Under the pieces are notes generated by a model. The model did not search any database, had not been told where the DNA came from, and worked only from the letters and a program-made list of their open reading frames with translations. The position numbers and the translations under genes are program-made. 64,000 nt of DNA from Sanguibacter gelidistatuariae (GTDB taxonomy: Bacteria; Actinomycetota; Actinomycetes; Actinomycetales; Cellulomonadaceae), in contig NZ_FMYH01000003.1 of the NCBI RefSeq assembly GCF_900096585.1, positions 248,001 through 312,000 on the forward strand, read 5' to 3'. The stretch's first letter is position 1. Each line of letters opens with the position of its first letter. Below are positions 1 to 7,871 of the stretch, in pieces.

Positions 1-1195
1 AGGCCACGAGCTGCTTGAGGACCGACCCGCCCTTGGCGTAGGTGATCCCGTCGAAGTTGACCTGGACGTCCTCGAGGTCGTTGATCGTGGCCACGATCGG
101 GTGCGTCGAGGGCAGCTGGTCCTGGCGGTAGGCCCAGGACTTCTCCATCGCGGCGAAGGTGGTCCACGCACCGTGCCACTCGGTGGCCTCCGCGGTGGCC
201 AGGGTCGAGGCCCACTCGGCGAAGGACTCGTTGAGCCACAGGTCGTTCCACCAGCGCATGGTGACCAGGTCGCCGAACCACATGTGCGCGAGCTCGTGCA
301 GGATCGTCACAACCCGGCGCTCCTTGATCGCGTCGGTCACCTTCGAGCGGAAGACGTACGTCTCGGTGAACGTCACGCAGCCCGCGTTCTCCATCGCGCC
401 GGCGTTGAACTCCGGGACGAAGAGCTGGTCGTACTTGGCGAAGGGGTAGGGGTAGGCGAACTTCTCCTCGTAGAAGGCAAAGCCCTTGCGCGTGATGTCG
501 AAGAGGTACTCGGCGTCGAGGTGCTCGGCGAGGGAGGCGCGGACGAACAGGCCGAGCGGGATGACCCGGCCGTCGCTGCTGGTCAGCTCAGAACGCTCAA
601 CCACATAGGGGCCGGCCACGATCGCGGTGATGTACGTGGAGATGCGCGGCGTGGGCTCGAAGGTCCACACAGCGGCGGACTCGCCGGCGGGGACGGGCTC
701 CGGGGTGGGGGCATTCGAGACGACCTGCCATGCCGAGGGCGCGGTCACAGTGAGCTGGAACGTCGCCTTGAGGTCGGGCTGCTCGAAGGCGGCGTAGACC
801 CGGCGCGCGTCGGGCACCTCGAACTGGGAGTAGAGGTACACCTCGCCGTCGACGGGGTCGACGAAGCGGTGCAGGCCCTCGCCGGAGTTCGTGTAGGCGG
901 CGTCGGCCACCACGCGCAGCACGTTGGACTCCGCCAGCCCGTCGAGCTGGATGCGGGAGTCGGCGAACACCGCGGCCGGGTCTAGGCTCACGCCGTTGAG
1001 GGTGACCTCGCGGACGGCGGGGGCGACGAGGTCGATGAACGTGCTCGCGCCGGGCCGCGCGGTGAAGGTCACCACGGTGGTCGAGGCGAAGGTCTGCGCC
1101 CCCGTCGTGAGGTCGAGCGCAACCTCGTAGGAGCTGACGGCGACGACCGCAGCACGGTCCCTCGCTTCGGTGCGGGTCAGGTTCTCTCCGGGCAC
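1..1195 (-). CDS. pepN: Aminopeptidase N (M1 family), C-terminal part beyond window
   Basis: Zinc metallo-aminopeptidase that removes N-terminal residues from peptides in the cytoplasm. The reading frame starts at a GTG at 1195 (protein begins MPGENLTRTEARDRAA) and runs off the left edge, so about 398 N-terminal residues are present out of the roughly 850 usual for actinobacterial PepN. The substrate-anchoring GAMEN motif lies near residue 266 (386-400), and the zinc-binding HELAH of HELAHMWFGDLV near residue 300 (284-298). These are the standard spacings for M1 enzymes. The downstream zinc-ligand Glu should lie about 19 residues after HELAH. The gene is divergent from the DsbA-like gene, with about 180 bp between starts. 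The start choice rests on the family-like N-terminus. Confidence 0.95.
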   Translation of the reverse strand, partial: MPGENLTRTEARDRAAVVAVSSYEVALDLTTGAQTFASTTVVTFTARPGASTFIDLVAPAVREVTLNGVSLDPAAVFADSRIQLDGLAESNVLRVVADAAYTNSGEGLHRFVDPVDGEVYLYSQFEVPDARRVYAAFEQPDLKATFQLTVTAPSAWQVVSNAPTPEPVPAGESAAVWTFEPTPRISTYITAIVAGPYVVERSELTSSDGRVIPLGLFVRASLAEHLDAEYLFDITRKGFAFYEEKFAYPYPFAKYDQLFVPEFNAGAMENAGCVTFTETYVFRSKVTDAIKERRVVTILHELAHMWFGDLVTMRWWNDLWLNESFAEWASTLATAEATEWHGAWTTFAAMEKSWAYRQDQLPSTHPIVATINDLEDVQVNFDGITYAKGGSVLKQLVA

Positions 1196-1375
1196 GGACG
1201 CCTCCTCGGCAATGCGGCGCTCGGGTCGGCCGCGCAGCTTGTGAGCGAGCGCAGCGGGAGACCTGAGCACCTGGTGGGTCGGGCCTGATGCGGCCCGCAC
1301 CGATCATTTCACGGGTGAGCGGAGAACGTGGTGAGATGGTCGCGTCGCCTCCCTCCTCACCCCCCCTGGAGCACC

Positions 1376-2032
1376 ATGCCTGCCGCCGTTGACACCGACT
1401 CCGTACCCGCGCAGGACGCCGGCGCGTCGTCCACGGATGTCGCCGACTTCTGGTTCGACCCGCTCTGCCCCTGGGCCTGGATGACGTCTCGCTGGATCGG
1501 CGAGGTCGAGCAGGTCCGCGACGTCCGCGTGCGCTGGCACGTCATGAGCCTCGCGGTGCTCAACGAGGGACGGGACCTGCCTGAGAGCTACCGCGAGCTC
1601 ATGGACAAGGCGTGGGGACCCGTGCGAGTCGTCACCGCCGCCCGGATCGAGCACGGTGAGCACGTCGTCAAGCCGCTCTACGACGCGATCGGGACCCGCC
1701 TGCACCCGGGCGGGCGCACGGACTACGACGTCGTCATCGCCGAGGCGCTCGCGGAGGTCGGCCTCCCGGCCGCGCTCGCGGACTACGCCGTGTCCGAGCG
1801 CTATGACGACGAGCTGCGCGCCTCCCACCAGGATGGGATCTCCCGGGTCGGCGAGGACGTGGGCACCCCTGTCGTCTCCTTCAACGACGTTGCGTTCTTC
1901 GGCCCCGTGGTGACCCCCGCGCCCCGCGGTGAGGCCGCCGGTCGGCTCTGGGACGGCTGCGTCCTGGTGGCCGGGACCCCCGGGTTCTTCGAGCTCAAGC
2001 GCACCCGGACGCAGGGCCCGGTCTTCGAGTGA
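1376..2032 (+). CDS. DsbA-family oxidoreductase, mycothiol-dependent nitroreductase (Rv2466c) type
   Basis: Thioredoxin-fold protein of 218 residues that closely follows the pattern of M. tuberculosis Rv2466c, a mycothiol-dependent reductase known to activate nitro-prodrugs. Shared landmarks are [10 protein letters not shown] near the N-terminus, [18 protein letters not shown], a cis-Pro region [10 protein letters not shown], and a C-terminal FFELKRTRT. The active site reads CPWA, so the resolving Cys of the CPWC form in Rv2466c is Ala and the protein should act as a monothiol. I chose the ATG at 1376 over an earlier in-frame start because GGAG lies 4-5 bases upstream and homologs begin near here. 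The next gene overlaps its stop as GTGA, so the two are translationally coupled. Confidence 0.85.
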   Translation: MPAAVDTDSVPAQDAGASSTDVADFWFDPLCPWAWMTSRWIGEVEQVRDVRVRWHVMSLAVLNEGRDLPESYRELMDKAWGPVRVVTAARIEHGEHVVKPLYDAIGTRLHPGGRTDYDVVIAEALAEVGLPAALADYAVSERYDDELRASHQDGISRVGEDVGTPVVSFNDVAFFGPVVTPAPRGEAAGRLWDGCVLVAGTPGFFELKRTRTQGPVFE

Positions 2033-2556
2033 GCGGCGTCCCGGTGAGCCTGGGCCGGACCGTCAGGCGCGCGCCGTCGGGCCCGCCCGTGCGGTGGGCG
2101 GCATTCGCCCAGCAGGCTCCCGAGCTCGCCGAGCGCGTCGAAGCGCGGTTCGCTGCCTTCAAGCACCACGTCCTCGCCACGCTCATGGCCTCCGGTGCCC
2201 CGCGGGTGAGCGGGACCGAGGTGGGCTGGTGGGACGGGGAGCTGTGGGTGGGGTCCATGTGGGGCGCCCGCAAGGCCGAGGACCTCGCGGCCGACTCACG
2301 CTTCGCGCTGCACTCCAACCCGGGTGACGGCTCCCTGCTCGGTGGTGACGCCAAGCTGTCGGGCCGCGTCGTGGAGATCACCGACGGACCGGTGCGTGAG
2401 GCCTTCCTCGCCGCCAACGAGGTTCCGGAGCCGCTGCACCTGTTCTTCCTCCGTCTGCAGGCGGTCACGCTCACCGAGCTGACCTCTGACAACGACGCCC
2501 TGGCCATCACGACGTGGCGGTCCGGGGACGGCGTGCGGACGATCCGCCGGGCGTAG
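2029..2556 (+). CDS. Pyridoxamine 5'-phosphate oxidase-like (PPOX) flavin-binding protein
   Basis: A 175-residue split-barrel protein of the PPOX/FMN-binding superfamily. Visible family features are the early strand segment [17 protein letters not shown], then the tryptophan-rich [21 protein letters not shown] and a central SRFALHSNP, the usual order for these small flavin or F420-binding proteins. The GTG start overlaps the stop codon of the preceding DsbA-like gene (GTGA), implying coupled translation and perhaps a shared redox role. The sequence does not reveal substrate or cofactor (FMN, F420 or heme). The gene ends about 110 bases before the next one, which has its own ribosome-binding site. 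Confidence 0.8.
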   Translation: MSGVPVSLGRTVRRAPSGPPVRWAAFAQQAPELAERVEARFAAFKHHVLATLMASGAPRVSGTEVGWWDGELWVGSMWGARKAEDLAADSRFALHSNPGDGSLLGGDAKLSGRVVEITDGPVREAFLAANEVPEPLHLFFLRLQAVTLTELTSDNDALAITTWRSGDGVRTIRRA

Positions 2557-2666
2557 ATCGGGCCGTTCCGGTTCGGCCACGCCGCGGCGGCGTGGGATGC
2601 TGGCGGGTGAAATCGCTGCAGCAGTGGAATCACCGCACCAGATCACCGCACCAGGAGGAGACCCGC

Positions 2667-3260
2667 ATGACAGGAACGACGTCGCCGCCCGCGAACCGAG
2701 GCCAGTCCGGACGTCGGGGGCTGTCCCCGGCGCTCATCGCCTTCATCGTGCTCGACGTCGTGCTCGTGGTGGCCGCGGTCTTGCTCGGGTTGTCCCTGGG
2801 GTCCGACGACTCCCCGGCCGGGGCGCAGAGCTCAGCGACACCTACGTCGACCTCCGACGGGGCGACGTCCGACGGCGCGTCCCCGACCCCGTCGGCGACG
2901 CCGTTGGCCGTTGGCGCAGACGCCAAGCAGGTCGCGTCCCCGACCGGGAACATCACGTGCACCCTCTCGCCTGAGGGCGCCGAGTGCGCGATCGCCTCGC
3001 TCGCGACCGAGCCGGCCGCCGTCGACGGCTGCGAGGGGACGGTCGGCTACGTCGCCACGCTGACCACCTCCGGGGTCCAGACCCCGTGCATGCCGGAGAA
3101 GCCCGGCAAGGCCGATGCCGCCATTCCGGTCCTGGCCTACGGCGACACCGAGTCTGTGAACAACTTCGCGTGCGAGAGCACCGAGTCCGGCATGAAGTGC
3201 TCGGACACCAACACGGGCAAGGGGTTCACCCTCGCCCGTGCCGGCATCACGCGGTTCTGA
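2667..3260 (+). CDS. Hypothetical single-pass membrane-anchored secreted protein
   Basis: Protein of 197 residues that I do not recognise. It has a short cytoplasmic N-terminus rich in Arg and Gly, one transmembrane helix at about residues 24-46 (LIAFIVLDVVLVVAAVLLGL), a Ser/Thr/Ala/Pro linker to about residue 80, then a compact domain of about 110 residues with six cysteines. These occur in CTLSPEGAEC, DGC, PC, FACEST and KC and may form disulfides outside the cell. The ATG at 2667 is set by a strong AGGAGGAG site 6-8 bases upstream; a longer frame upstream lacks support. The layout resembles other actinobacterial anchored extracytoplasmic proteins of unknown role. It ends at a bidirectional hairpin. 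Confidence 0.75.
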   Translation: MTGTTSPPANRGQSGRRGLSPALIAFIVLDVVLVVAAVLLGLSLGSDDSPAGAQSSATPTSTSDGATSDGASPTPSATPLAVGADAKQVASPTGNITCTLSPEGAECAIASLATEPAAVDGCEGTVGYVATLTTSGVQTPCMPEKPGKADAAIPVLAYGDTESVNNFACESTESGMKCSDTNTGKGFTLARAGITRF

Positions 3261-3270
3261 GCCGGCGCGC

Positions 3271-3294
3271 GGCCGGGACCCCAGGGTCCCGGCC
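3271..3294. terminator. Bidirectional hairpin between convergent genes
   Basis: Perfect 11-bp inverted repeat GGCCGGGACCC/GGGTCCCGGCC separated by 2 bases, in the 44-bp gap between two genes that converge on it. There is no T-run on either side, as is common for actinobacterial terminators. Confidence 0.7.
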
Positions 3295-3304
3295 GCGGCC
3301 GCAT

Positions 3305-5305
3305 TCACCAGATCCGCACGCGGTCCTGGGGAGCCAGGTACAGGCCGTCCTGCGGGCCGACGCCGTACGTCGTGTGGAACTCGTCGAGGTTGCGCACGAC
3401 CACGTTGCAGCGGAACTCCGCGGGGGAGTGCGGGTCAGTGGCCAGGCGCTGGATCATCGCCTCGTCGTGCATCTTGGTCTGCCACACCTGGGCCCAGGAC
3501 AGGAAGACCCGCTCGGCTCCGGTGAGGCCGTCGACCACCGGGGCGCCGGTGAGGTCCGTCCCGAGCGCGATCTGGTAGGCCTTGAGCGCGATCGACAGCC
3601 CGCCGAGGTCGCCGATGTTCTCCCCGATCGTCAGGGCGCCGTTGACGGTGTGCTCGGCGTCGAGCTGGGTGGGGTGGACGGCGTCGTACTGGGCGATCAG
3701 CGCGCCGGCGCGCTTGTCGAACTCGGCGCGGTCCGCGGCGGTCCACCAGTCCTCGAGCCGGCCGGTGCCGTCGTACTTGGACCCCTGGTCGTCGAAGCCG
3801 TGGCCGATCTCGTGGCCGATGACCGCGCCGATGCCGCCGTAGTTCGCGGCGTCCTCGGCCTCGGGGTCGAAGAACGGCGGCTGCAGGATCGCCGCCGGGA
3901 AGACGATCTCGTTCATCGACGGGTTGTAGTAGGCATTGACGGTCTGCGGCGTCATGTGCCACTCGTCGCGGTCGATGGGCTTGCCGATCTTGCCCAGCTC
4001 ACGGTCCAGGTCGAAGGTGTTGGACCGGCGGACGTTGGCGACGAGGTCGCTCGCGTCGATGATCAGGGTCGAGTAGTCGCGCCACTTGACCGGGTAGCCG
4101 ACCTTGGGGGTGAAGGCGTCGAGCTTGGCGAGCGCCTTGACCTTGGTCTCCGGGCTCATCCAGTCGAGGTTCGTGATCGACTCGCGGTAGGCCTCGATGA
4201 GGTTGGTCACGAGCACGTCCATGCGCTCCTTGTGCGCGGGCGGGAAGTGCCGCGCGACATAGACCTCGCCGACCGCCTCGCCGAGCGCACCCTCGACGAG
4301 GGAGACGCCCCGCTTCCAGCGGTCGCGGACCTCCTGGGCCCCGGAGAGCGTCCGGCCGTAGAAGTCGAAGTTCGCCTCGACGAAGTCCGTGGACAGGTAC
4401 GGGGCGCGCGCGGTGACGAGGTGGTAGATCGCCCACAGCTTCCAGTCCTCGACGGGCAGCGACTGCCACAGCGAGGCGAAGCCGGCGAAGAACTCCGGCT
4501 CCCGCACGACGACGTCGTCGAGCGAGCCGGTCGGAGCGCCGACGGCGAAGGCCCAGGCGTTCCAGTCGAAACCGGGCGCAGCCTCGGCGAGGCCGGCGAG
4601 CGTCGTCGGGTTGTAGGTGAGCTCGGAGTCACGGTCCGCGACGACGTCCCAGTGGTGGGCGGCCAGGGCGGTCTCGAGGGCGAGCACCCGCTCGGCGGAC
4701 GGCTCGGCCGCCTCGGGGTGCACGACGCCAGACAGCGTGAGCATCCGGGCCACGTGGGCGAGGTAGCTGGCGCGGATCTCGGCGTACTTGCCCTCGCGGT
4801 AGTAGGACTCGTCAGGCAGGCCAAGACCGGACTGGTAGAGGTACACGACGTACTTCTCGGGGTCCTTGGCGTCGTTGTCGACCCAGAACCCGAACGCTCC
4901 GGCGCCACCCGTGCGCTGCAGCGCACCGAGCACACCGGTCAGCTGGGCCGTGGTCGAGGCGGTGTCCAGCAGGGCGAGGTCGGGGGTGAGCGGCGCACGG
5001 CCGGCCGCCTCGACGGTCTCGGTGTCCATGAAGCTCGCGTAGAGCTCGCCGATCTGCGCGGAGACACCCGTGAGGTGGTCACCGCCGCCGAGCTCTTCGA
5101 TGATGGCCCGGACCTGCGCCTCGGCCTCGTCGTGAAGGGCGCGGAAGGCGCCGTCGGAGGAGCGGTCGGCCGGGATCTCGTGGGTGAGCAGCCAGCGGCC
5201 GTTGACGTGGCGGTAGAGGTCGTCCTGGGGGCGGATGGCCGGGTCGAGCTCGTCGAGCGTGATGCCGGACCGGGGCGCGGGGGTGGGGGTTTCGTGCGTC
5301 GTCAT
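3305..5305 (-). CDS. pepO: M13 family zinc metallopeptidase (PepO/neprilysin-like)
   Basis: Peptidase of 666 residues, the usual length for bacterial M13 enzymes. M13 members cleave small peptides; the mycobacterial relative is Zmp1. The zinc site is HEIGH in VIGHEIGHGFDDQG, the third ligand lies in GENIGDLGG, and the substrate-binding NAYYN motif precedes them. The C-terminus ends in RVRIW, matching the conserved terminal Trp of the family. The N-terminus (GITLDELDPAIRPQDDLYRHVNGRWL) has the typical DFY.YVNG.W-like segment and no signal peptide, so the enzyme is probably cytoplasmic or leaderless. It is transcribed alone; the hairpin downstream of its stop ends the transcript. Confidence 0.95.
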   Translation of the reverse strand: MTTHETPTPAPRSGITLDELDPAIRPQDDLYRHVNGRWLLTHEIPADRSSDGAFRALHDEAEAQVRAIIEELGGGDHLTGVSAQIGELYASFMDTETVEAAGRAPLTPDLALLDTASTTAQLTGVLGALQRTGGAGAFGFWVDNDAKDPEKYVVYLYQSGLGLPDESYYREGKYAEIRASYLAHVARMLTLSGVVHPEAAEPSAERVLALETALAAHHWDVVADRDSELTYNPTTLAGLAEAAPGFDWNAWAFAVGAPTGSLDDVVVREPEFFAGFASLWQSLPVEDWKLWAIYHLVTARAPYLSTDFVEANFDFYGRTLSGAQEVRDRWKRGVSLVEGALGEAVGEVYVARHFPPAHKERMDVLVTNLIEAYRESITNLDWMSPETKVKALAKLDAFTPKVGYPVKWRDYSTLIIDASDLVANVRRSNTFDLDRELGKIGKPIDRDEWHMTPQTVNAYYNPSMNEIVFPAAILQPPFFDPEAEDAANYGGIGAVIGHEIGHGFDDQGSKYDGTGRLEDWWTAADRAEFDKRAGALIAQYDAVHPTQLDAEHTVNGALTIGENIGDLGGLSIALKAYQIALGTDLTGAPVVDGLTGAERVFLSWAQVWQTKMHDEAMIQRLATDPHSPAEFRCNVVVRNLDEFHTTYGVGPQDGLYLAPQDRVRIW

Positions 5306-5465
5306 CGACCCAGGCTAGTCGCTGGCCGGTGGCCGCGGGGGAGAAGTCCCCATGGCGCACGAGCCCATCCCGGTATGCAATGTCCGTGGCCGTGGTCTGC
5401 CCGCAGACCGAGCCTGCGTCGATCGACGCCCCACGCCCCACGCCGCACGAGCGACAGGATTCTTC

Positions 5466-6218
5466 ATGACCACCTCGACCACCACCTGGACCGCTCCTGA
5501 GCCGGTCGTCCGCCAGCTCGCCACGCGGGAAGGCTTCGAGAAGGCCGTCGTGCCGGCGAGCGGGGTCACCAAGGCGCTCAAGGCCGTCCTGGTGATCGGC
5601 GTCGTCCTGCTCGCGTACAACATCTTCAGCACCGTCCGGACGCTCATGGAGAACAGCGCTCCGGCGAGCCGGTTCTTCGAGGTGTTCTTCTCGACCCTGG
5701 GGACGCGCGGGTCGACCGACCCGATGCTCGTTGTCATCGTCTGGGGTCCGGTCGTCGTCATCCCGGTCGCGGCGATCCTGCTGCTGGTGTCCATGGCCAC
5801 CCGCAACGGCCGGTACGAGACCGCGTTCTCGAGCTACTCCTCCGGCGGCTACGTCGCCGCAGCGCTGGGCCTGCCGATCCCCTTCGTGATCGGACGTGAC
5901 CAGTTCGTCCCGCAGGTCATCGTCCCGGGACCGAATGGCACCCCCGAGGTGGCGCACTGGTTCGACGGTCTGACGGTCATGATCCAGAGCCTGGACAAGG
6001 CTGGCTCCAAGCAGCTGGCCAAGGCGCTCACCCGCACGCTCAAGAAGGACGACGTCGCGGTCCTGGCCTCCGCGGTCTTCCCGGACTCCCCGCCCTTCGC
6101 CCTCCTCGTCCGCGCCTCCAACACGGTCGGCGCCCAGACGGTCCGCGCGATCATCCCCGGCAGCGGCGATCTGCGGGCATACGTCGTCGACCTCAAGAAG
6201 GTTCAGGGCTGGGGCTGA
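5466..6218 (+). CDS. Hypothetical membrane protein, two predicted helices
   Basis: Protein of 250 residues that I cannot assign. It has transmembrane segments near residues 38-58 (ALKAVLVIGVVLLAYNIF) and 88-110 (MLVVIVWGPVVVIPVAAILLL). A C-terminal soluble part of about 130 residues follows, containing a conserved-looking KALTRTLKKDDVAVLASAVF stretch. The ATG at 5466 follows AGGAT at a good distance; an in-frame ATG 114 bases earlier encodes an Arg/Pro-rich tail unlike the rest and is not used. The downstream rpiB starts 27 bases after its stop, so the two may be co-transcribed with nei2. Confidence 0.75.
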   Translation: MTTSTTTWTAPEPVVRQLATREGFEKAVVPASGVTKALKAVLVIGVVLLAYNIFSTVRTLMENSAPASRFFEVFFSTLGTRGSTDPMLVVIVWGPVVVIPVAAILLLVSMATRNGRYETAFSSYSSGGYVAAALGLPIPFVIGRDQFVPQVIVPGPNGTPEVAHWFDGLTVMIQSLDKAGSKQLAKALTRTLKKDDVAVLASAVFPDSPPFALLVRASNTVGAQTVRAIIPGSGDLRAYVVDLKKVQGWG

Positions 6219-6245
6219 CGGCTCGGATGCGGCATCATTGACGGT

Positions 6246-6695
6246 ATGCGCGTTCACATTGCTTCCGACCATGCCGGCTACGAGCTCAAGGCCTTCCTCG
6301 TCGACCACCTGACCACCGAAGGCCACGACGTCGTCGACCACGGTGCGCACGAGTATGACGCTCTCGACGACTACCCGTCGTTCTGCTTCACGGCCGGCGA
6401 GGCGGTCGTCGCCGATCCGGGCAGCCTCGGCGTGGTCATCGGTGGCTCCGGGAACGGCGAGCAGATCGCCGCGAACAAGGTTGTCGGCGTCCGGGCAGCG
6501 CTCGCCTGGAACCTGGACACCGCCCGGCTCGGCCGCCAGCACAACGACGCCAACGTCGTCGCGATCGGTGGTCGCCAGCACACCCTTGCCGAGGCCGCGT
6601 CCTTCGTCGACGCATTCCTCGCCGAGCCGTTCAGCGGTGACGCCCGCCACCAGCGCCGGATCGACCAGATGGCAGCCTACGAGGCGGCTCGCTGA
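6246..6695 (+). CDS. rpiB: Ribose-5-phosphate isomerase B
   Basis: Interconverts ribose 5-phosphate and ribulose 5-phosphate in the pentose phosphate pathway. The 149-residue protein has the N-terminal SDHAGYELK motif, the phosphate/anion loop IGGSGNGEQIAANKV, and the GRQHNDANVV segment carrying the catalytic His region. The loop holds Ser where the E. coli enzyme has its catalytic Cys (CGTGIG). This is the actinobacterial subtype, as in mycobacterial RpiB, in which a Glu is thought to act as base. It is followed after 3 bases by the DNA glycosylase gene, so the two are almost certainly co-transcribed. Confidence 0.95.
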   Translation: MRVHIASDHAGYELKAFLVDHLTTEGHDVVDHGAHEYDALDDYPSFCFTAGEAVVADPGSLGVVIGGSGNGEQIAANKVVGVRAALAWNLDTARLGRQHNDANVVAIGGRQHTLAEAASFVDAFLAEPFSGDARHQRRIDQMAAYEAAR

Positions 6696-6698
6696 CTC

Positions 6699-7706
6699 AT
6701 GCCTGAGGGGCACACCGTCCACCGGCTTGCGGCGACGTTCGGGGACCTGTTCCTGGGCTCGCGGGTGAGCCTGTCGAGCCCGCAGGGCCGGTTCGCCGCG
6801 GGCTCGGCGCTGCTCGACGGGCATGTCCTGGTGGCCAGCGAGGCTTATGGGAAGCAGATGTTCCTGGGCTTCGCGCCGCAGCCGGAGGCGGTACCCACCG
6901 AGGAGCTGCGCTGGCTGCGCGTCCACCTGGGGCTCTACGGGGCCTGGACGTTCGCGGGGGACCCGGCCACCGCCGTCGTGCATGCGATCGGTGCGCCGCG
7001 CAAGCGGGTCGGCGAGCGCGAGACCGTGCTCGCGGGCGGCGGTGGCATCAGCAGCGGTGCAAGCGCGTCACCGGCCCCCGGGGACTGGGAGCCGCCCGCT
7101 CCGCGTGGCGCGGTCCGGGTGCGGCTCGAGTCTGAGCATGCCTGCGCGGACCTGACCGGGCCGACGGCCTGCGAGGTGCTCACCACCCCTGAGGCCCGGG
7201 CGGTCCAGCGTCGTCTCGGCCCGGATCCGTTGCGCCCGGACAGTGATCCAGGGCGTTTCGTCGAGGCGGTCGTGCGTTCGAGGTCGCCGATCGGGGTACT
7301 TCTGATGAACCAGGAGGTCATCGCGGGCGTCGGCAACATCTACCGGGCCGAGGCGCTGTTCCGGGCCGGCCAGAACCCGCTCGCCCCCGGCATCACGGTG
7401 TCGCGTGAGGTGGTCCTGGACATCTGGCGCGACGTCGCCGAGCTCATGGCCGACGGCGTACGCACCGGCGCGATCGTCACCACGCGACCTGAGGACCGCT
7501 CACGCGGTGAGGGACTGCCCGACGTCGGCGCGCCGCGACGCCTGGCCCGCCAGAATACCGACGCCGAGCCCGGCGCGGTCGCTCGCGAGGACTCCTTCTA
7601 CGTCTACCAGCGCGACGGCCTGCCGTGCCGCATCTGCCGCACGCCGATCGCGCTGTCCGTCATGGCCACCCGCAACCTCTTCCGCTGCCCCACCTGCCAA
7701 CCCTGA
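6699..7706 (+). CDS. nei2: Fpg/Nei family DNA glycosylase (endonuclease VIII, Nei2 type)
   Basis: Base-excision repair glycosylase and AP lyase for oxidised pyrimidines. At 335 residues it is longer than typical Nei because of a low-complexity Gly/Ser/Pro insert at about residues 110-135. Pro2 and Glu3 (MPEGHTVHR) are the catalytic nucleophile and acid. The H2TH region is recognisable in LLMNQEVIAGVGNIYRAEALF, and the C-terminal zinc finger has CRIC and CPTC pairs. The PEGH start is typical of Nei rather than Fpg. It lies 3 bases after rpiB, a neighbourhood I know from other actinobacteria. A palindromic repeat lies about 50 bases after its stop and may end transcription. Confidence 0.93.
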   Translation: MPEGHTVHRLAATFGDLFLGSRVSLSSPQGRFAAGSALLDGHVLVASEAYGKQMFLGFAPQPEAVPTEELRWLRVHLGLYGAWTFAGDPATAVVHAIGAPRKRVGERETVLAGGGGISSGASASPAPGDWEPPAPRGAVRVRLESEHACADLTGPTACEVLTTPEARAVQRRLGPDPLRPDSDPGRFVEAVVRSRSPIGVLLMNQEVIAGVGNIYRAEALFRAGQNPLAPGITVSREVVLDIWRDVAELMADGVRTGAIVTTRPEDRSRGEGLPDVGAPRRLARQNTDAEPGAVAREDSFYVYQRDGLPCRICRTPIALSVMATRNLFRCPTCQP

Positions 7707-7759
7707 CGGAGCCCCACCGCCCCCACCCGACACCGCCCCCACCCGACACCGCAACCTCC

Positions 7760-7822
7760 CGCTGAGTGCCGGAAATTACGGCGAAACGACGGCGCGTCGC
7801 GTGTAATTCCCAGCACTCAGCG
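7760..7822. repeat. Palindromic intergenic element, copy 1
   Basis: 63-bp element. Its outer arms CGCTGAGTGC and GCACTCAGCG are perfect, and the inverted repeat continues to about 20 bp (AATTAC/GTAATT) with two mismatches. The loop is GC-rich. The outer arms are identical to those of the elements at 34013-34076 and 37808-37873, but the inner part is unrelated. It lies between the convergent nei2 and acetyltransferase genes and may work as a two-way terminator. Confidence 0.7.
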
Positions 7823-7871
7823 ATCTGGCGGAGCCGGTGGGAGGGGGAGGCCGGGGGGCAGCCTTGGGTGG

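Noticed and set aside
2984-5500. 838-codon open frame on the plus strand
   Set aside because: It lies opposite the well-supported M13 peptidase gene and is an Arg/Gly/Val/Asp-rich shadow typical of high-GC antisense frames.
6420-6450. RpiB apparently missing its catalytic Cys
   Set aside because: GGSGNGEQIAANK is the normal actinobacterial RpiB subtype, so this is not an anomaly.
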